A stretch of DNA of 64,000 nt from Ancylobacter koreensis. Lineage in GTDB: Bacteria; Pseudomonadota; Alphaproteobacteria; Rhizobiales; Xanthobacteraceae. Below the pieces are notes generated by a model. That model was not told where the DNA came from, did not search any database, and was given only the letters and a program-made list of their open reading frames with translations. Made by a program: the position numbers and the translations under genes. The DNA lies in NCBI RefSeq assembly GCF_023016525.1, contig NZ_JALKCG010000001.1:558001-622000 (forward strand), written 5' to 3'. Shown piece by piece: positions 28,077-36,746 of this stretch. Positions within the stretch are counted from its first letter, which is position 1, and every line of letters begins with the position of its first letter.

Positions 28077-29305
28077 AGGCGGGTCCCCAGAATCTCGGCT
28101 ACCTGCGGGATGTCCTTATCGCCGCGACCGGACAGGTTGACCACCATCAGGTGATGCTCAGGGAAGCTCGGCGCCAGCTCCGTCACCTTGGCGAGCGCAT
28201 GGGCCGGCTCCAGCGCCGGGATGATGCCTTCGAGCTTGGCGACGAGCTGGAAGGCGGCGAGCGCCTCCTGGTCGGTGGCGGAGATATAGGTGGCGCGGCC
28301 GACATCGTGCAGCCACGAATGCTCCGGCCCGATGCCGGGATAGTCGAGGCCGGCGGAGATGGAATGCGCCTCGGCGATCTGGCCGTCATCGTCCATCAGC
28401 AGGTAGGTGCGGTTGCCGTGCAGCACGCCCGGGCGCCCGCCGGTGAGCGAGGCAGCATGCTCGCCGGAGGGAATGCCGTGGCCGGCCGCCTCGACGCCGA
28501 AGATCTTCACGCTCGGGTCATCGAGGAAGGGATGGAACAGGCCCATGGCGTTGGAGCCGCCGCCGATGCAGGCGACAAGGCTGTCCGGCAGGCGGCCTTC
28601 CAGCTCCAGCATCTGGGCGCGCGTTTCGTGGCCGATCACGCTCTGAAAGTCGCGCACCATGGCCGGATAAGGATGCGGACCGGCGACGGTGCCGATGCAA
28701 TAGAAGGTGTCGTGGACGTTCGTCACCCAGTCGCGCAGCGCCTCGTTCATCGCGTCCTTCAGCGTCTTCGAGCCGGACTGGACGGGAACGACGGTGGCGC
28801 CGAGCATCTTCATGCGGAACACGTTGGGCGCCTGACGGGCGACGTCGACCGCGCCCATATAGACGACGCATTCCAGCCCGTAGCGCGCGCAGAGCGTGGC
28901 GGTGGCGACGCCGTGCTGGCCCGCGCCCGTCTCGGCGATGATCCGCTTCTTGCCCATGCGGCGGGCGAGCAGGATCTGGCCGAGCACGTTGTTCACCTTG
29001 TGCGAGCCGGTGTGGTTCAGCTCCTCGCGCTTGAAATAGATCTTCGCGCCCATGCCGGGCTCCGCGCTCTCGCGCAGGTGCTCGGTCAGCCGCTCGGCGT
29101 AATAGAGCGGGCTCGGCCGACCGACATAGTGCTTCAGCCCCGCATCGGTCTCGGCCTTGTAGGCGGGGTCCGCCTTCGCCTCGTTATAGGCGGTCTCAAG
29201 GTCGAGGATGAGCGGCATGAGCGTTTCGGCAACGAAACGCCCGCCGAACAGGCCGAAATGCCCGTTCTCGTCGGGGCCGGTGCGGAAGGAATTGGGAGCG
29301 TTCAC
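28073..29305 (-). CDS. trpB: Tryptophan synthase beta subunit
   Basis: PLP enzyme joining indole and serine. 410 residues. PLP-lysine is in [15 protein letters not shown] (Lys of SHK) and the phosphate-binding loop is [28 protein letters not shown] and [16 protein letters not shown] are further TrpB signatures. It starts by overlapping the trpF stop and ends by overlapping the trpA start, so the three are translationally coupled. Standard trpB1-type length. Confidence 0.98.
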   Translation of the reverse strand: MNAPNSFRTGPDENGHFGLFGGRFVAETLMPLILDLETAYNEAKADPAYKAETDAGLKHYVGRPSPLYYAERLTEHLRESAEPGMGAKIYFKREELNHTGSHKVNNVLGQILLARRMGKKRIIAETGAGQHGVATATLCARYGLECVVYMGAVDVARQAPNVFRMKMLGATVVPVQSGSKTLKDAMNEALRDWVTNVHDTFYCIGTVAGPHPYPAMVRDFQSVIGHETRAQMLELEGRLPDSLVACIGGGSNAMGLFHPFLDDPSVKIFGVEAAGHGIPSGEHAASLTGGRPGVLHGNRTYLLMDDDGQIAEAHSISAGLDYPGIGPEHSWLHDVGRATYISATDQEALAAFQLVAKLEGIIPALEPAHALAKVTELAPSFPEHHLMVVNLSGRGDKDIPQVAEILGTRL

Positions 29306-30015
29306 GAGGGGCTCGTCTCTCTGGATGAAGTGTGCGCCGGCTTGCCGCCGGTCGGATGTTCGGCTCCCGCCGCTTCGGCCGCCCGGGCGGCGCGCAGGAA
29401 GGCGGCGATGCGCTCGGGGTCCTTGATGCCGGCGGCGCGCTCGACCCCCGAGGATACGTCGACGCCGGGCGGCCGGATCAGCCGCACGGCGTCCGCCACG
29501 TTATCGGGATCGAGCCCGCCTGACAGCATGAAGGGCCGGGAAAGGTCAAGGCCGGCGATGAGGGTCCAGTCGAAGGCCACGCCGTTGCCGCCGGGAAGCG
29601 CAGCGCCCTTCGGCGGCTTGGCGTCGAGCAGCAGCCGGTCAGCGACCGCCTCGAAGGCGGGGAGCGTGGCAAGATCGGCGGCGGTGGCGATGCCAATCGC
29701 CTTCATGACCGGCAGGCCGAAGCGGGCGCGGATGGCGGCGACGCGCTGCGGGCTTTCCTTGCCGTGAAGCTGCAGCATGTCCGGGCGCGCCGCATCGACG
29801 ATGGCGGCCAGCGTCGCATCGTCGGCATCGACGGTCAGCGCGACAATGCCCGCCTTACCGCGCGCGCGCGCCACGAGCGTGACGGCGGTGGCGAGATCGA
29901 CATGGCGCGGCGAGGGCGCGAAGAACACCATGCCGATCATGTCGGCTCCCGCGCCGAGCGCCGCATCCAGCGTCTCGGGGGTGCTCAGCCCGCAGATTTT
30001 CACCTCAAGCGCCAC
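29302..30015 (-). CDS. trpF: Phosphoribosylanthranilate isomerase
   Basis: Third step of the tryptophan branch, a (beta/alpha)8 barrel. [15 protein letters not shown] holds the catalytic Cys, [14 protein letters not shown] and the catalytic Asp region VALTVDADD follow, and [16 protein letters not shown] and [20 protein letters not shown] form the phosphate site. I favour the GTG at 30015 (MALEVKICG, 237 residues) because GAGGAG lies 6 bases upstream. An ATG at 30021 touches the site with no spacing, and a GTG at 30039 has no site. The trp operon here lacks trpE, D and C, which must be elsewhere. Confidence 0.94.
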   Translation of the reverse strand: MALEVKICGLSTPETLDAALGAGADMIGMVFFAPSPRHVDLATAVTLVARARGKAGIVALTVDADDATLAAIVDAARPDMLQLHGKESPQRVAAIRARFGLPVMKAIGIATAADLATLPAFEAVADRLLLDAKPPKGAALPGGNGVAFDWTLIAGLDLSRPFMLSGGLDPDNVADAVRLIRPPGVDVSSGVERAAGIKDPERIAAFLRAARAAEAAGAEHPTGGKPAHTSSRETSPS

Positions 30016-30243
30016 GGCCATCTCCTCGAAGAGAGCCACCTAGCACGGAATGGGGCGGCGAGGCGAGTTTCGGCCGCCTTCGGCCGGTCCCGATCCACTC
30101 TCTGCGGCAGCCTCCGGTCCGATCGCTGGCAAAGGCCGCCTGATGCCTGCAGTAAATATCACGAGATGATGACGTGGTTTGAGGTGCGAGGCTTGAATTT
30201 ATCCCTTCCGTCACGACATCCCGCGTGCTACTCAAACTTCTCT

Positions 30244-30262
30244 GTGAAATTATAGATTTCAC
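30244..30262 (+). promoter_or_regulatory. Palindromic operator candidate upstream of sbp
   Basis: Perfect inverted repeat GTGAAAT-TATAG-ATTTCAC in an AT-rich stretch of the otherwise GC-rich trpF/sbp divergent gap, 66 bases before the sbp ATG. Form and position suit a LysR-type (CysB/Cbl-like) activator site or another dimeric regulator; the regulator is not in the window. An exact -35/-10 pair could not be chosen with confidence. The rest of the 313-base gap (30016-30328) shows nothing else I can name. Confidence 0.5.
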
Positions 30263-30328
30263 TAAAATTTTCTGCATAAGGTGGGTTTGCGCTGCCGGCG
30301 CGCCGCACCGCGAGACCGGAGAATGCCC

Positions 30329-31363
30329 ATGCGCCCGTCGCGCCGCCTCATCCTGACCTCGACCCTCGCCGCGCTGCTGGCGCCGGCGCTCGCGTCCGGC
30401 TTCGCCCCCGCCGCGCAGGCGCAGGAGCAGCCGAACCAGATCCTCAACGCCTCCTACGACGTGGCCCGGGAACTGTTCGAGGCTGAGAACAAGCAGTTCG
30501 AGCCGACCTACAAGGCCAAGACCGGCAAGGAGATCAAGGTCAACCAGAGCCACGCCGGCACGTCCAAGCAGGCCCGCTCGATCGTCGAGGGCCTCGAGGC
30601 CGACGTGGTGACCTTCAACCAGATCACCGACATCACCTTCCTCGCCGACAAGGGCTATGTGGCCAAGGACTGGCAGAGCCGTCTGCCGAACAACGCCTCG
30701 CCCTGGTACTCCTTCCCCGCCTTCCTGGTGCGGGCCGGCAACCCGAAGAACGTGAAGAACTGGGACGACCTCGTCCGCGACGACGTGAAGCTGGTCTTCC
30801 CCAACCCGAAGACCTCGGGCAATGCCCGCTACACCTATCTCGCCGCCTATGCCTTCGCGCTGGAGAAGTTCAACGGCGACGTCGCCAAGGCTGACGCTTT
30901 CGCCCGCAAGCTGCTCTCCAACGTCGTGGTGTTCGACACCGGCGGGCGCGGCGCCACCACCTCCTTCGTGGAGCGCGAGCAGGGCGACGTGCTCATCACC
31001 TTCGAGGCCGAGGTGATCGGCGTGAAGGACGCCTACAAGGACAAGAACTTCCAGGTGGTGGTGCCTGAGGTGAGCCTGCTCGCCGAGTTCCCCGTAGCGG
31101 TCGTGGACAAGGTGGTCGACAAGCGCGGCTCGCGGCAGGTGGCGACCGACTATCTGAATTTCCTCTACTCGCCGGAAGGCCAGAAGATCGCTGCCGAGTA
31201 CAATAACCGCGTCTTCGATCCCAAGGTCGCCGAGGAGTACAAGGCCAAGTTCGCCCCGGTGCGTCTCGTCAAGGTCGAGGATGTGTTCGGCGGCTGGGCT
31301 AATGTGCAGAAGACGCATTTCGCCTCGGGTGGCAAGCTGGACGAACTCTTCGTCGCGCCGTGA
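30329..31363 (+). CDS. sbp: Sulfate ABC transporter, periplasmic substrate-binding protein
   Basis: Captures sulfate (or thiosulfate) in the periplasm for the CysT/CysW permease. ATG at 30329 lies 7 bases after GGAG (another ATG at 30323 is too close); 344 residues. Signal peptide: basic RPSRR, hydrophobic LILTSTLAALLAPALASGF, cleavage near AQAQE. Sbp/CysP signatures are LNASYDVARELFEAENKQF, VNQSHAGTSKQARSIVEGLEADVVTFNQ and VFPNPKTSGNARYTYLAAYA. The C-terminal part VEDVFGGWANVQKTHFA is also typical. It is followed after 212 bases by cysT; the spacer contains two palindromic elements. Confidence 0.96.
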   Translation: MRPSRRLILTSTLAALLAPALASGFAPAAQAQEQPNQILNASYDVARELFEAENKQFEPTYKAKTGKEIKVNQSHAGTSKQARSIVEGLEADVVTFNQITDITFLADKGYVAKDWQSRLPNNASPWYSFPAFLVRAGNPKNVKNWDDLVRDDVKLVFPNPKTSGNARYTYLAAYAFALEKFNGDVAKADAFARKLLSNVVVFDTGGRGATTSFVEREQGDVLITFEAEVIGVKDAYKDKNFQVVVPEVSLLAEFPVAVVDKVVDKRGSRQVATDYLNFLYSPEGQKIAAEYNNRVFDPKVAEEYKAKFAPVRLVKVEDVFGGWANVQKTHFASGGKLDELFVAP

Positions 31364-31374
31364 GGCAGGGAAAT

Positions 31375-31472
31375 CGTCATCCTGGAATTGCCGTCAGGCA
31401 ATATCCGGGATCGCGTGACACCCGAAGCTGCCTGCGATCCCGGCTCTGCGCTGCGCTTCGGCCGGGATGACG
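31375..31472. repeat. Composite palindromic repeat, long form (sbp-cysT spacer)
   Basis: Outer arms CGTCATCCTGG (31375-31385, one mismatch from the consensus) and CCGGGATGACG (31462-31472). Inner arms CCGGGATCGC (31405-31414) and GCGATCCCGG (31434-31443). The same nested design and size (98-99 bases) is found at 43178-43276. It sits inside a likely operon, where it may slow decay of upstream sbp mRNA and so allow more binding protein than permease; that role is inferred from other REP elements. Confidence 0.8.
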
Positions 31473-31527
31473 GTCCAATGGAGATGATATTGGGCCGCCT
31501 TGCGGCTGGACATAGCGCGCATATTGC

Positions 31528-31556
31528 GCCATGGCCGGATGTGTCCCGGCCATGGC
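31528..31556 (+). other. Perfect 11-bp hairpin in the cysT leader
   Basis: Arms GCCATGGCCGG and CCGGCCATGGC with a 7-base loop (atgtgtc), ending 6 bases before the GAGGAG site of cysT. It covers the ATG codons at 31531 and 31552 that a longer cysT reading would use, which argues for the downstream TTG start. The arm core ATGGCCGG / CCGGCCAT recurs at 42403-42426. Confidence 0.7.
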
Positions 31557-31575
31557 CTTTGCGAGGAGCCGCCCG

Positions 31576-32397
31576 TTGAACCGTGTCGTACCGGGCTTTC
31601 CCCTCTCGCTCGGCATCACCCTGTTCTATCTCAGCCTCATCGTGCTGCTGCCGCTCGGGGCGCTGCTCTGGCAGGCCGCCGATGTCGGCTGGGACCGCTA
31701 TCTTGCGATCATGGCCGGCACGCGCACGCAGGCCGCCTTCCGCCTGACGCTCACCACGGCGGCCGTCGCGACGGTCTTCAACGGCATTTACGGGCTGGCG
31801 CTGGCCTGGGTGCTGGTGCGTTACGAGTTCCCCGGCAAGCGGTTGCTCGACGCCCTCGTCGACGTGCCCTTCGCCCTGCCGACGGCGGTGGCGGGCCTCG
31901 CCCTGTCGGCGCTGTTCGTCAAGAACGGCTGGTTCGGCGGGCCGCTTTCGGTCTTCGGCATCGAGGTCGCCTACACCCCGCTCGGCATCGCCGTGGCGAT
32001 GGCCTTCACCTCCATCCCCTTCGTGGTCCGTACGGTGCAGCCGGTGCTGGAGGACCTCGCCACCGATGTGGAGGAGGCGGCCGCCACGCTCGGCGCCTCG
32101 GATGCGCGCATCTTCGCCCGCGTCATCTTCCCCGCCATCTTCCCGGCCTTCCTCACCGGCGCCTCGCTCTGCTTCGCCCGCTCGCTCGGCGAGTTCGGCG
32201 CCATCATCTTCATCGCCGGCAACCTGCCGCTGAAGACCGAGGTGGTGTCGCTGCTCGCCTTCATCCGCATCGAGGAATACGAATATCCCGCCGCCGCGGC
32301 GATCGCCGCCACCCTGCTGGCCATCGCCTTCGTCATGCTGTTCGTCGTCAACATGATCCAGCTCTGGCAGCAGCGCCGGATCGGCACGGGGGACTGA
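31576..32397 (+). CDS. cysT: Sulfate ABC transporter permease CysT (likely TTG start)
   Basis: One of two inner-membrane channel subunits for sulfate import. I start at TTG 31576 (M-NRVVPGFPLSLGITLFYLSL), 7 bases after a clean GAGGAG. This matches the family N-terminus, whereas upstream ATGs fall in a hairpin. 273 residues, about six membrane helices. The EAA-loop that docks the ATPase is EEAAATLGASDARIFARVIFPAIFPAFLTG. LGEFGAIIFIAGNLPLKTEVV is characteristic of CysT. cysW starts 4 bases after the stop. Confidence 0.94.
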   Translation: MNRVVPGFPLSLGITLFYLSLIVLLPLGALLWQAADVGWDRYLAIMAGTRTQAAFRLTLTTAAVATVFNGIYGLALAWVLVRYEFPGKRLLDALVDVPFALPTAVAGLALSALFVKNGWFGGPLSVFGIEVAYTPLGIAVAMAFTSIPFVVRTVQPVLEDLATDVEEAAATLGASDARIFARVIFPAIFPAFLTGASLCFARSLGEFGAIIFIAGNLPLKTEVVSLLAFIRIEEYEYPAAAAIAATLLAIAFVMLFVVNMIQLWQQRRIGTGD

Positions 32398-32401
32398 GGC
32401 G

Positions 32402-33289
32402 ATGGCGCGTGAACCGCACCCCCCCGAGAAGGCGCACCCGCCCCGTCGCATCCGCGTCGGCGACGGCCCGCTCACCCGCCGGCTGCTGATCGGCGGCGTG
32501 CTGCTCGTCACCGCACTGATACTGGTGGCGCCGCTCGCGGCGATCTTCGCCGAGGCGTTCCGCAAGGGCGTCGGGGCCTATGCCGCCGCCTTCGCCGCGC
32601 CGGACACGCAATACGCCATCGGTCTGACCCTGTTCACCGCGATGATCGTGGTGCCGATCAATGTGTGCTTCGGCATCGCGGCAGCGTGGTGCATCGCCAA
32701 GTTCCGCTTTCCCGGCCGCAATCTTCTGGTCGCGCTGGTGGAACTGCCCTTCTCGATCTCGCCGATCATCGCCGGCATCGCCTATCTCTTCGTCTATGGC
32801 GCGCAGGGCCTGTTGGGGCCGTGGCTGGAAGCCCACGACATCAAGATCATGTTCGCCGTGCCGGCGATCATCCTCGCCAGCCTGTTCGTCACCGCCCCCT
32901 TCGTCGCCCGCGAGCTGATCCCGCTGATGATCGCGCAGGGCTCGGAGGAGGAAGAAGCGGCGGTGACGCTGGGCGCCGGCGGCTGGCGCATATTGCGCCT
33001 CGTCACCCTCCCCAATGTGCGCTTCGCCCTTCTCTACGGCGCGGCGCTGTGCAATGCGCGGGTGATGGGCGAGTTCGGCGCCGTCTCCATCGTGTCGGGC
33101 AACATACGCGGCCAGACCAACACGCTGCCGCTGCAGATCGAGCTGCTCTATCAGGACAACAACGCCATCGCCGCCTTCGCGGTGGCGACGCTGCTCACGC
33201 TCGTGGCGCTGGTGACGCTGGTCGCCAAGGCGATCATCGAGCGGCTCGACGCCGCGCGGGTGAAGGCGCAGGCCCGGCCGGGGCACTGA
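32402..33289 (+). CDS. cysW: Sulfate ABC transporter permease CysW
   Basis: Second sulfate channel subunit, 295 residues, about six membrane helices. A charged N-terminus (EPHPPEKAHPPRRIRVG) precedes the first helix LLIGGVLLVTALILVAPLAAIFAEAF. The EAA loop is EEEEAAVTLGAGGWRILRLVTLPNVRFALLYG, and MGEFGAVSIVSGNIRGQTNTLPLQIELLY is the CysW signature. The ATPase gene cysA normally follows, but here the next gene is convergent and unrelated, so CysA must be encoded elsewhere. Confidence 0.95.
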   Translation: MAREPHPPEKAHPPRRIRVGDGPLTRRLLIGGVLLVTALILVAPLAAIFAEAFRKGVGAYAAAFAAPDTQYAIGLTLFTAMIVVPINVCFGIAAAWCIAKFRFPGRNLLVALVELPFSISPIIAGIAYLFVYGAQGLLGPWLEAHDIKIMFAVPAIILASLFVTAPFVARELIPLMIAQGSEEEEAAVTLGAGGWRILRLVTLPNVRFALLYGAALCNARVMGEFGAVSIVSGNIRGQTNTLPLQIELLYQDNNAIAAFAVATLLTLVALVTLVAKAIIERLDAARVKAQARPGH

Positions 33290-33329
33290 TCGCCGGCGTT
33301 CGCGATGACGTCGGTAATGGCAAACGCCG

Positions 33330-34292
33330 TCAGCCGGCGTTCAGCGCCTTCCACACCAGCTCTGCGGCGGCGAGATCCTCGATGGCGGTGCCGACCGACT
33401 TGAACAGCGTGATGTCGTCGGCGCGGGCCCGGCCCGGCGCCGTGCCGGCGGCGAGCTCGAACAGGTCGCCAAGGATGGCGTCCGGCGCCAGCACGCCGGT
33501 CGCCAGCGGCACCACGATGTCGCCGGCCTCCTTGCCCGCTCCGACACGGGTATCGACATAGACCCGCGCCCGGCGGATCGCCTCGTCATCGGCCTCGCGC
33601 ATGGTGGGCGTGAAGCCGCCGACGAGATCCACATGCTGGCCGGGATTGAGGTAGCGCCCCTCGACGAGCGGCTGCGGTGAGAGCGTCGCCGAGGTCACGA
33701 TGTCGGCCCCGGCAATGGCGGCGCCCCGGTCGACCTCGGCGCGCGCATCGAAGCCTTCCGCGCGCAGTTCGCCCGCGAGCGCTTCGGCCTTGGCCAGCGT
33801 ACGGTTCCAGACGACGATGGAACGGATCGGCCGCACGCTCGCATGGGCGCGGGCGAGATGGGGCGCCAGCGCCCCGGCGCCGATCACCGCGAGGCGGCTC
33901 GCATCCTCGCGCGCCAGATAGCGCGCGGCCAGCGCGGAGGCTGCCGCCGTGCGCCAGACCGTGAGCGCGCGCGCATCGAGAATGGCGAGCGGCACGCCGG
34001 TGGCACCGGAATTGAGGATGTAGAGCCCGTTGATGGTGTCGATGCCGCGCGCGGCATTGCCCGGCTGCACCGTCACCAGCTTGGTGCCGACCACATCCTC
34101 CTCGGTGCCGGCGGCGGTCCAGGCCGGCATCAGCAGCAGCGTGGCGTCGCCGTCCGGGCGGGCAATTGTGTGGTGATGGCGCACCGGCGTGACGATGGGC
34201 CGGCGGAATGCCGCGTCCAGCGCGTCGATGAGGGCGGGAAAGCCGAGCAGGCCGGCGATCTCGCCCGCCGTGACGAAACGCGGCGCGCTCAT
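33330..34292 (-). CDS. Ornithine cyclodeaminase / mu-crystallin family protein
   Basis: 320-residue NAD(P)-dependent enzyme of the OCD/CRYM family. N-terminal FVTAGEIAGLLGFPALIDALDAAF, substrate region THPVR-like (VTPVRHHHTIARP) and TKLVTVQPGNAARGI lead into a Rossmann domain with AVIGAGALAPHLARAHASVRPI and VWNRTLAKAEALAGEL. QHVDLVGGFTPTMREADDEAIRRARVYVDTR is the family C-terminal signature. Members include ornithine cyclodeaminase, alanine dehydrogenase and Delta1-pyrroline-2-carboxylate reductase; the substrate is not decided here. Its start lies 2 bases after the lapA stop on the same strand. Confidence 0.88.
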   Translation of the reverse strand: MSAPRFVTAGEIAGLLGFPALIDALDAAFRRPIVTPVRHHHTIARPDGDATLLLMPAWTAAGTEEDVVGTKLVTVQPGNAARGIDTINGLYILNSGATGVPLAILDARALTVWRTAAASALAARYLAREDASRLAVIGAGALAPHLARAHASVRPIRSIVVWNRTLAKAEALAGELRAEGFDARAEVDRGAAIAGADIVTSATLSPQPLVEGRYLNPGQHVDLVGGFTPTMREADDEAIRRARVYVDTRVGAGKEAGDIVVPLATGVLAPDAILGDLFELAAGTAPGRARADDITLFKSVGTAIEDLAAAELVWKALNAG

Positions 34293-34294
34293 GG

Positions 34295-34660
34295 TCAGGC
34301 CGCGTCGCGCCGGTCCGCGAGCGCCGGCCGGGCGGGCGGGCTGGCCGGCGCGGTGCGGGCGGCGAGCGTCGCGCGCAGGTCCTCCGCCTCGGCCCGCGCC
34401 TGGCGGGCCTCGCGCGCCGCGCTGCGGGCGGCATGGCGCCAGCGGCCCTGGCCGAGCCACACCGCAATGCCGCCGAACAACACGCCGACAATGGCCGCGC
34501 CGGAGACGACGAGGAACAGCGGCAGCTCGAAGGACAGCCCGCCGGCCCCGGCGAACGGGTCGAGCACCAGCGGCACCGCGTGGCGGTTGGCCACGGCTAG
34601 CAGGACGAGCCCCACCGACACCGGCAGGACGATGAGAATCAGCAGAAGGCGACGCAGCAT
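34295..34660 (-). CDS. lapA: LapA family (DUF1049) membrane protein
   Basis: 121 residues from ATG 34660 (GAGAGGGA upstream; a TTG at 34687 is less likely). Two membrane helices, LLLILIVLPVSVGLVLLAVANRHAVPLVLDP and LPLFLVVSGAAIVGVLFGGIAVWLGQGRWR, have the DUF1049 hinge between them. A charged helical tail (AAREARQARAEAEDLRATL) may be a coiled coil. Homologues help assemble lipopolysaccharide with LapB. Position directly after ihfB is the conserved order in alpha- and gammaproteobacteria. Symbol from family and context. Confidence 0.88.
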   Translation of the reverse strand: MLRRLLLILIVLPVSVGLVLLAVANRHAVPLVLDPFAGAGGLSFELPLFLVVSGAAIVGVLFGGIAVWLGQGRWRHAARSAAREARQARAEAEDLRATLAARTAPASPPARPALADRRDAA

Positions 34661-34679
34661 TGGGTCCCTCTCGGGCGGC

Positions 34680-34973
34680 TCATTCAAGGTCGACGCCGTC
34701 GTTCAGGCGCTCGCGCATTTCCTTGCCCGTCTTGAAATAGGGCACGGCCTTGCCGTCGACATCAACATGGGCGCCGGTGCGCGGGTTGCGACCGGTGCGC
34801 GCGGGACGCGCCTTCACCGAGAAGGCGCCGAAGCCCCGCAGTTCCACCCGGTCGCCGCGCGCCAGCGCCGCGACGATCTCGTCGAGAATCGCGTTCACGA
34901 TGTTCTCGACGTCGCGCTGATAAAGGTGCGGATTCGCTTCCGCAATCCGCTGCACAAGTTCGGACTTGATCAT
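34680..34973 (-). CDS. ihfB: Integration host factor subunit beta
   Basis: DNA-bending nucleoid protein; dimerises with IhfA. 97 residues. [31 protein letters not shown] forms the helical dimer body. The beta-arm DNA-clamp region is [34 protein letters not shown], with the intercalating Pro in GRNPRTG and an EL-RGFG subunit-beta signature. It lies between sppA and lapA on the same strand, a widely conserved order. Confidence 0.97.
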   Translation of the reverse strand: MIKSELVQRIAEANPHLYQRDVENIVNAILDEIVAALARGDRVELRGFGAFSVKARPARTGRNPRTGAHVDVDGKAVPYFKTGKEMRERLNDGVDLE

Positions 34974-35012
34974 CGACGCCCCGGCCCCTCTTTCCGTTCG
35001 GCTCGTCGGAAA

Positions 35013-35034
35013 TCCAAAAACATCTTATTTTGGA
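35013..35034 (-). promoter_or_regulatory. AT-rich inverted repeat upstream of ihfB
   Basis: TCCAAAA and TTTTGGA arms (7 bp) with an 8-base centre in the 76-base sppA-ihfB spacer. It is among the few AT-rich spots in this part of the window. It could be the ihfB promoter/operator, possibly for IHF autoregulation, or a weak hairpin after sppA. I cannot separate these by eye. Confidence 0.35.
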
Positions 35035-35049
35035 AAATCTTGGCCCCGT

Positions 35050-36030
35050 CTAGCCTCCGCGAGGGTGCCAGAGGGCCAGAAGACCGTCAAGGCGCGCCTG
35101 CGTCGCCGCCCCGCTCGCCACGCCGATCAGCACATTGGCGAGATCGTCGAGCCCGATCAAGGACATAAACCGTATCGAAGCACCTTTGAGCCAGCCGAAC
35201 TCGTCGCCCGTGCGGCCCGTGTGCCAGTCCCGTACGGGAAGGTCCTTGGAGATGCCGCGCTCGCGCTCCAGCCAGTCGCGCGCGGTGCGCTCGTCGCCGA
35301 TCTCGTCGATGAGGCGCAGCGGCAGGGCCTGATGGCCGGTGAACACCCGCCCGTCCGAGGCCAGCGCCAGCTTGTCGCCGGTGAGCAGGCGCCGCTCAGA
35401 GACCAGGGTGCGGAACCAGTCGTAACTGTCCTCGACCAGCGAACGCACGGCGGCGCGGGCGTCCTCGGTCGGCGGGTCGAACATATTGGGCGCGGCCTTG
35501 AGCGGGCTCGACTTGATCTCCTCATAGGAGATGCCGACCGTCTTCATCAGCTCGGCGAAATTGGGGAACTGGAAGATCACGCCGATGGAGCCGACCAGCG
35601 CGTTGCGCGGCGCGACGATATGGTCGGCACCCATGGCGGCGAGATAGGCGCCGGAGGCCGCGATGCCGTCGACCACTGCGACGATGGGCTTTTTCTCGGC
35701 GAGGCGGCGCAGCCCGTCATAGAGCGCGGCCGAGCCGACCACCGTGCCGCCGGGGCTGTCGATGGACAGGATCACCGCCCGCGCGCCGGAGCGGCCGATG
35801 GAATCGAGCAGCTCCAGCCGCTCGCGCTCGTTGCGGATGACGCCGCCGATGGTGAGCCGCGCGACATGGGCGGAGGCGCGCGGCAGCAGCCCGCCATCGT
35901 TCCACCAGGTGAAGGCGCCGAAGCCGGCGAGCAGCACGACGATGAGCGCCAGCACGCGCCAGAAGGCGAGTTTGCGGCGCAGGCGCCGGCGCGCGAGCAG
36001 CTCGTCGACATCCAGTGCGCTTGCGGCCAT
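35050..36030 (-). CDS. sppA: Signal peptide peptidase SppA (36K type, S49)
   Basis: Membrane-anchored serine protease that degrades cleaved signal peptides. ATG 36030; 326 residues. Basic N-terminus RRRLRRK, one membrane helix (about residues 22-42, FWRVLALIVVLLAGFGAF), then VRNERERLELLDSI-type region. AVILSIDSPGGTVVGSAALYDGLRRL follows, with the nucleophile Ser in GIAASGAYLAAMGADHIVAP. GSIGVIFQFPNFAELMKTVGI and the general-base Lys in EEIKSSPLKAAPNMF complete the site. This is the second S49 protease of the window. Conserved neighbour of ihfB. Confidence 0.95.
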   Translation of the reverse strand: MAASALDVDELLARRRLRRKLAFWRVLALIVVLLAGFGAFTWWNDGGLLPRASAHVARLTIGGVIRNERERLELLDSIGRSGARAVILSIDSPGGTVVGSAALYDGLRRLAEKKPIVAVVDGIAASGAYLAAMGADHIVAPRNALVGSIGVIFQFPNFAELMKTVGISYEEIKSSPLKAAPNMFDPPTEDARAAVRSLVEDSYDWFRTLVSERRLLTGDKLALASDGRVFTGHQALPLRLIDEIGDERTARDWLERERGISKDLPVRDWHTGRTGDEFGWLKGASIRFMSLIGLDDLANVLIGVASGAATQARLDGLLALWHPRGG

Positions 36031-36126
36031 CCGGCATCCCCTTCCCGCGAGAGCTTCAGGGGTAGCGGCCGAGTGTGGCGGGCGCAAGGGCGCCGAGGTT
36101 GCGCCGACGTCGCGCCGCTGCGCGGG

Positions 36127-36744
36127 CTACCCGCCGTGCCTGTCGAGGAAGGCCTCGACCGGGAGCGCGCGGAAATCATCGAGCGCGGCGCGCAGGCGCG
36201 CATGCTGCCAGTCCCACCAGCCAAGCTTCTGCAAGCGCGCGGCGATAGCGGCAGGGAACCGCTCGCGCACCGGCTTCGCCGGCACGCCGGCGACGATGGT
36301 GTAGGGCGCGACGTCCTTCGTCACCACGGCGCCGGCGGCAATCACCGCGCCGTCGCCGATGGTGCGGCCGGGCAGCACGATGGCGCCATGGCCGATCCAT
36401 ACGTCATGGCCGATGGTGACGGGCTGCGCGCGCCGCCAGGCGAAGAAGTCCGGCTCGTCCTGCGCGTCGTCGAAATAGGCCGAGGCGCGGTAGGTGAAAT
36501 GCGCCTGGCTGGCCCGTTCCATCGGATGGTTGCCGGGGTTGATACGGGTCATCGCGGCGATGGAAGTGAACCGGCCGATCTTCGCATAGGCGATGTCGGA
36601 ATCGTTGACGACATAGGAATAGTCGCCGAGCTCGACCTCCAGCAGCTTCGTCCGGGCGCCGACCTCGGTGTAGCGCCCGAGCGTCGAGGCGGTGACGGAG
36701 GCGGTCGGGTCGACTATCGCCTGCGGGCCGAGCCTGTGCACCAT
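36127..36744 (-). CDS. Hexapeptide-repeat acyltransferase, phosphonate-operon type
   Basis: 205-residue left-handed beta-helix acetyltransferase. It has hexapeptide runs IVDPTASVTASTLGRYTEVG and VTIGHDVWIGHGAIVLPGRTIGDGAVIAAGAVVTKDV, a catalytic-His candidate in INPGNHPMERASQAHF, and the acceptor-loop end VAGVPAKPVRERF. It resembles chloramphenicol/xenobiotic acetyltransferases and the 'phosphonate metabolism transferase hexapeptide' family. It starts 2 bases after the DUF1045 stop and so is the third gene of a phnM-DUF1045-acyltransferase operon. It may N-acetylate an aminophosphonate; that is inference from the operon. Confidence 0.85.
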   Translation of the reverse strand: MVHRLGPQAIVDPTASVTASTLGRYTEVGARTKLLEVELGDYSYVVNDSDIAYAKIGRFTSIAAMTRINPGNHPMERASQAHFTYRASAYFDDAQDEPDFFAWRRAQPVTIGHDVWIGHGAIVLPGRTIGDGAVIAAGAVVTKDVAPYTIVAGVPAKPVRERFPAAIAARLQKLGWWDWQHARLRAALDDFRALPVEAFLDRHGG

Positions 36745-36746
36745 CG

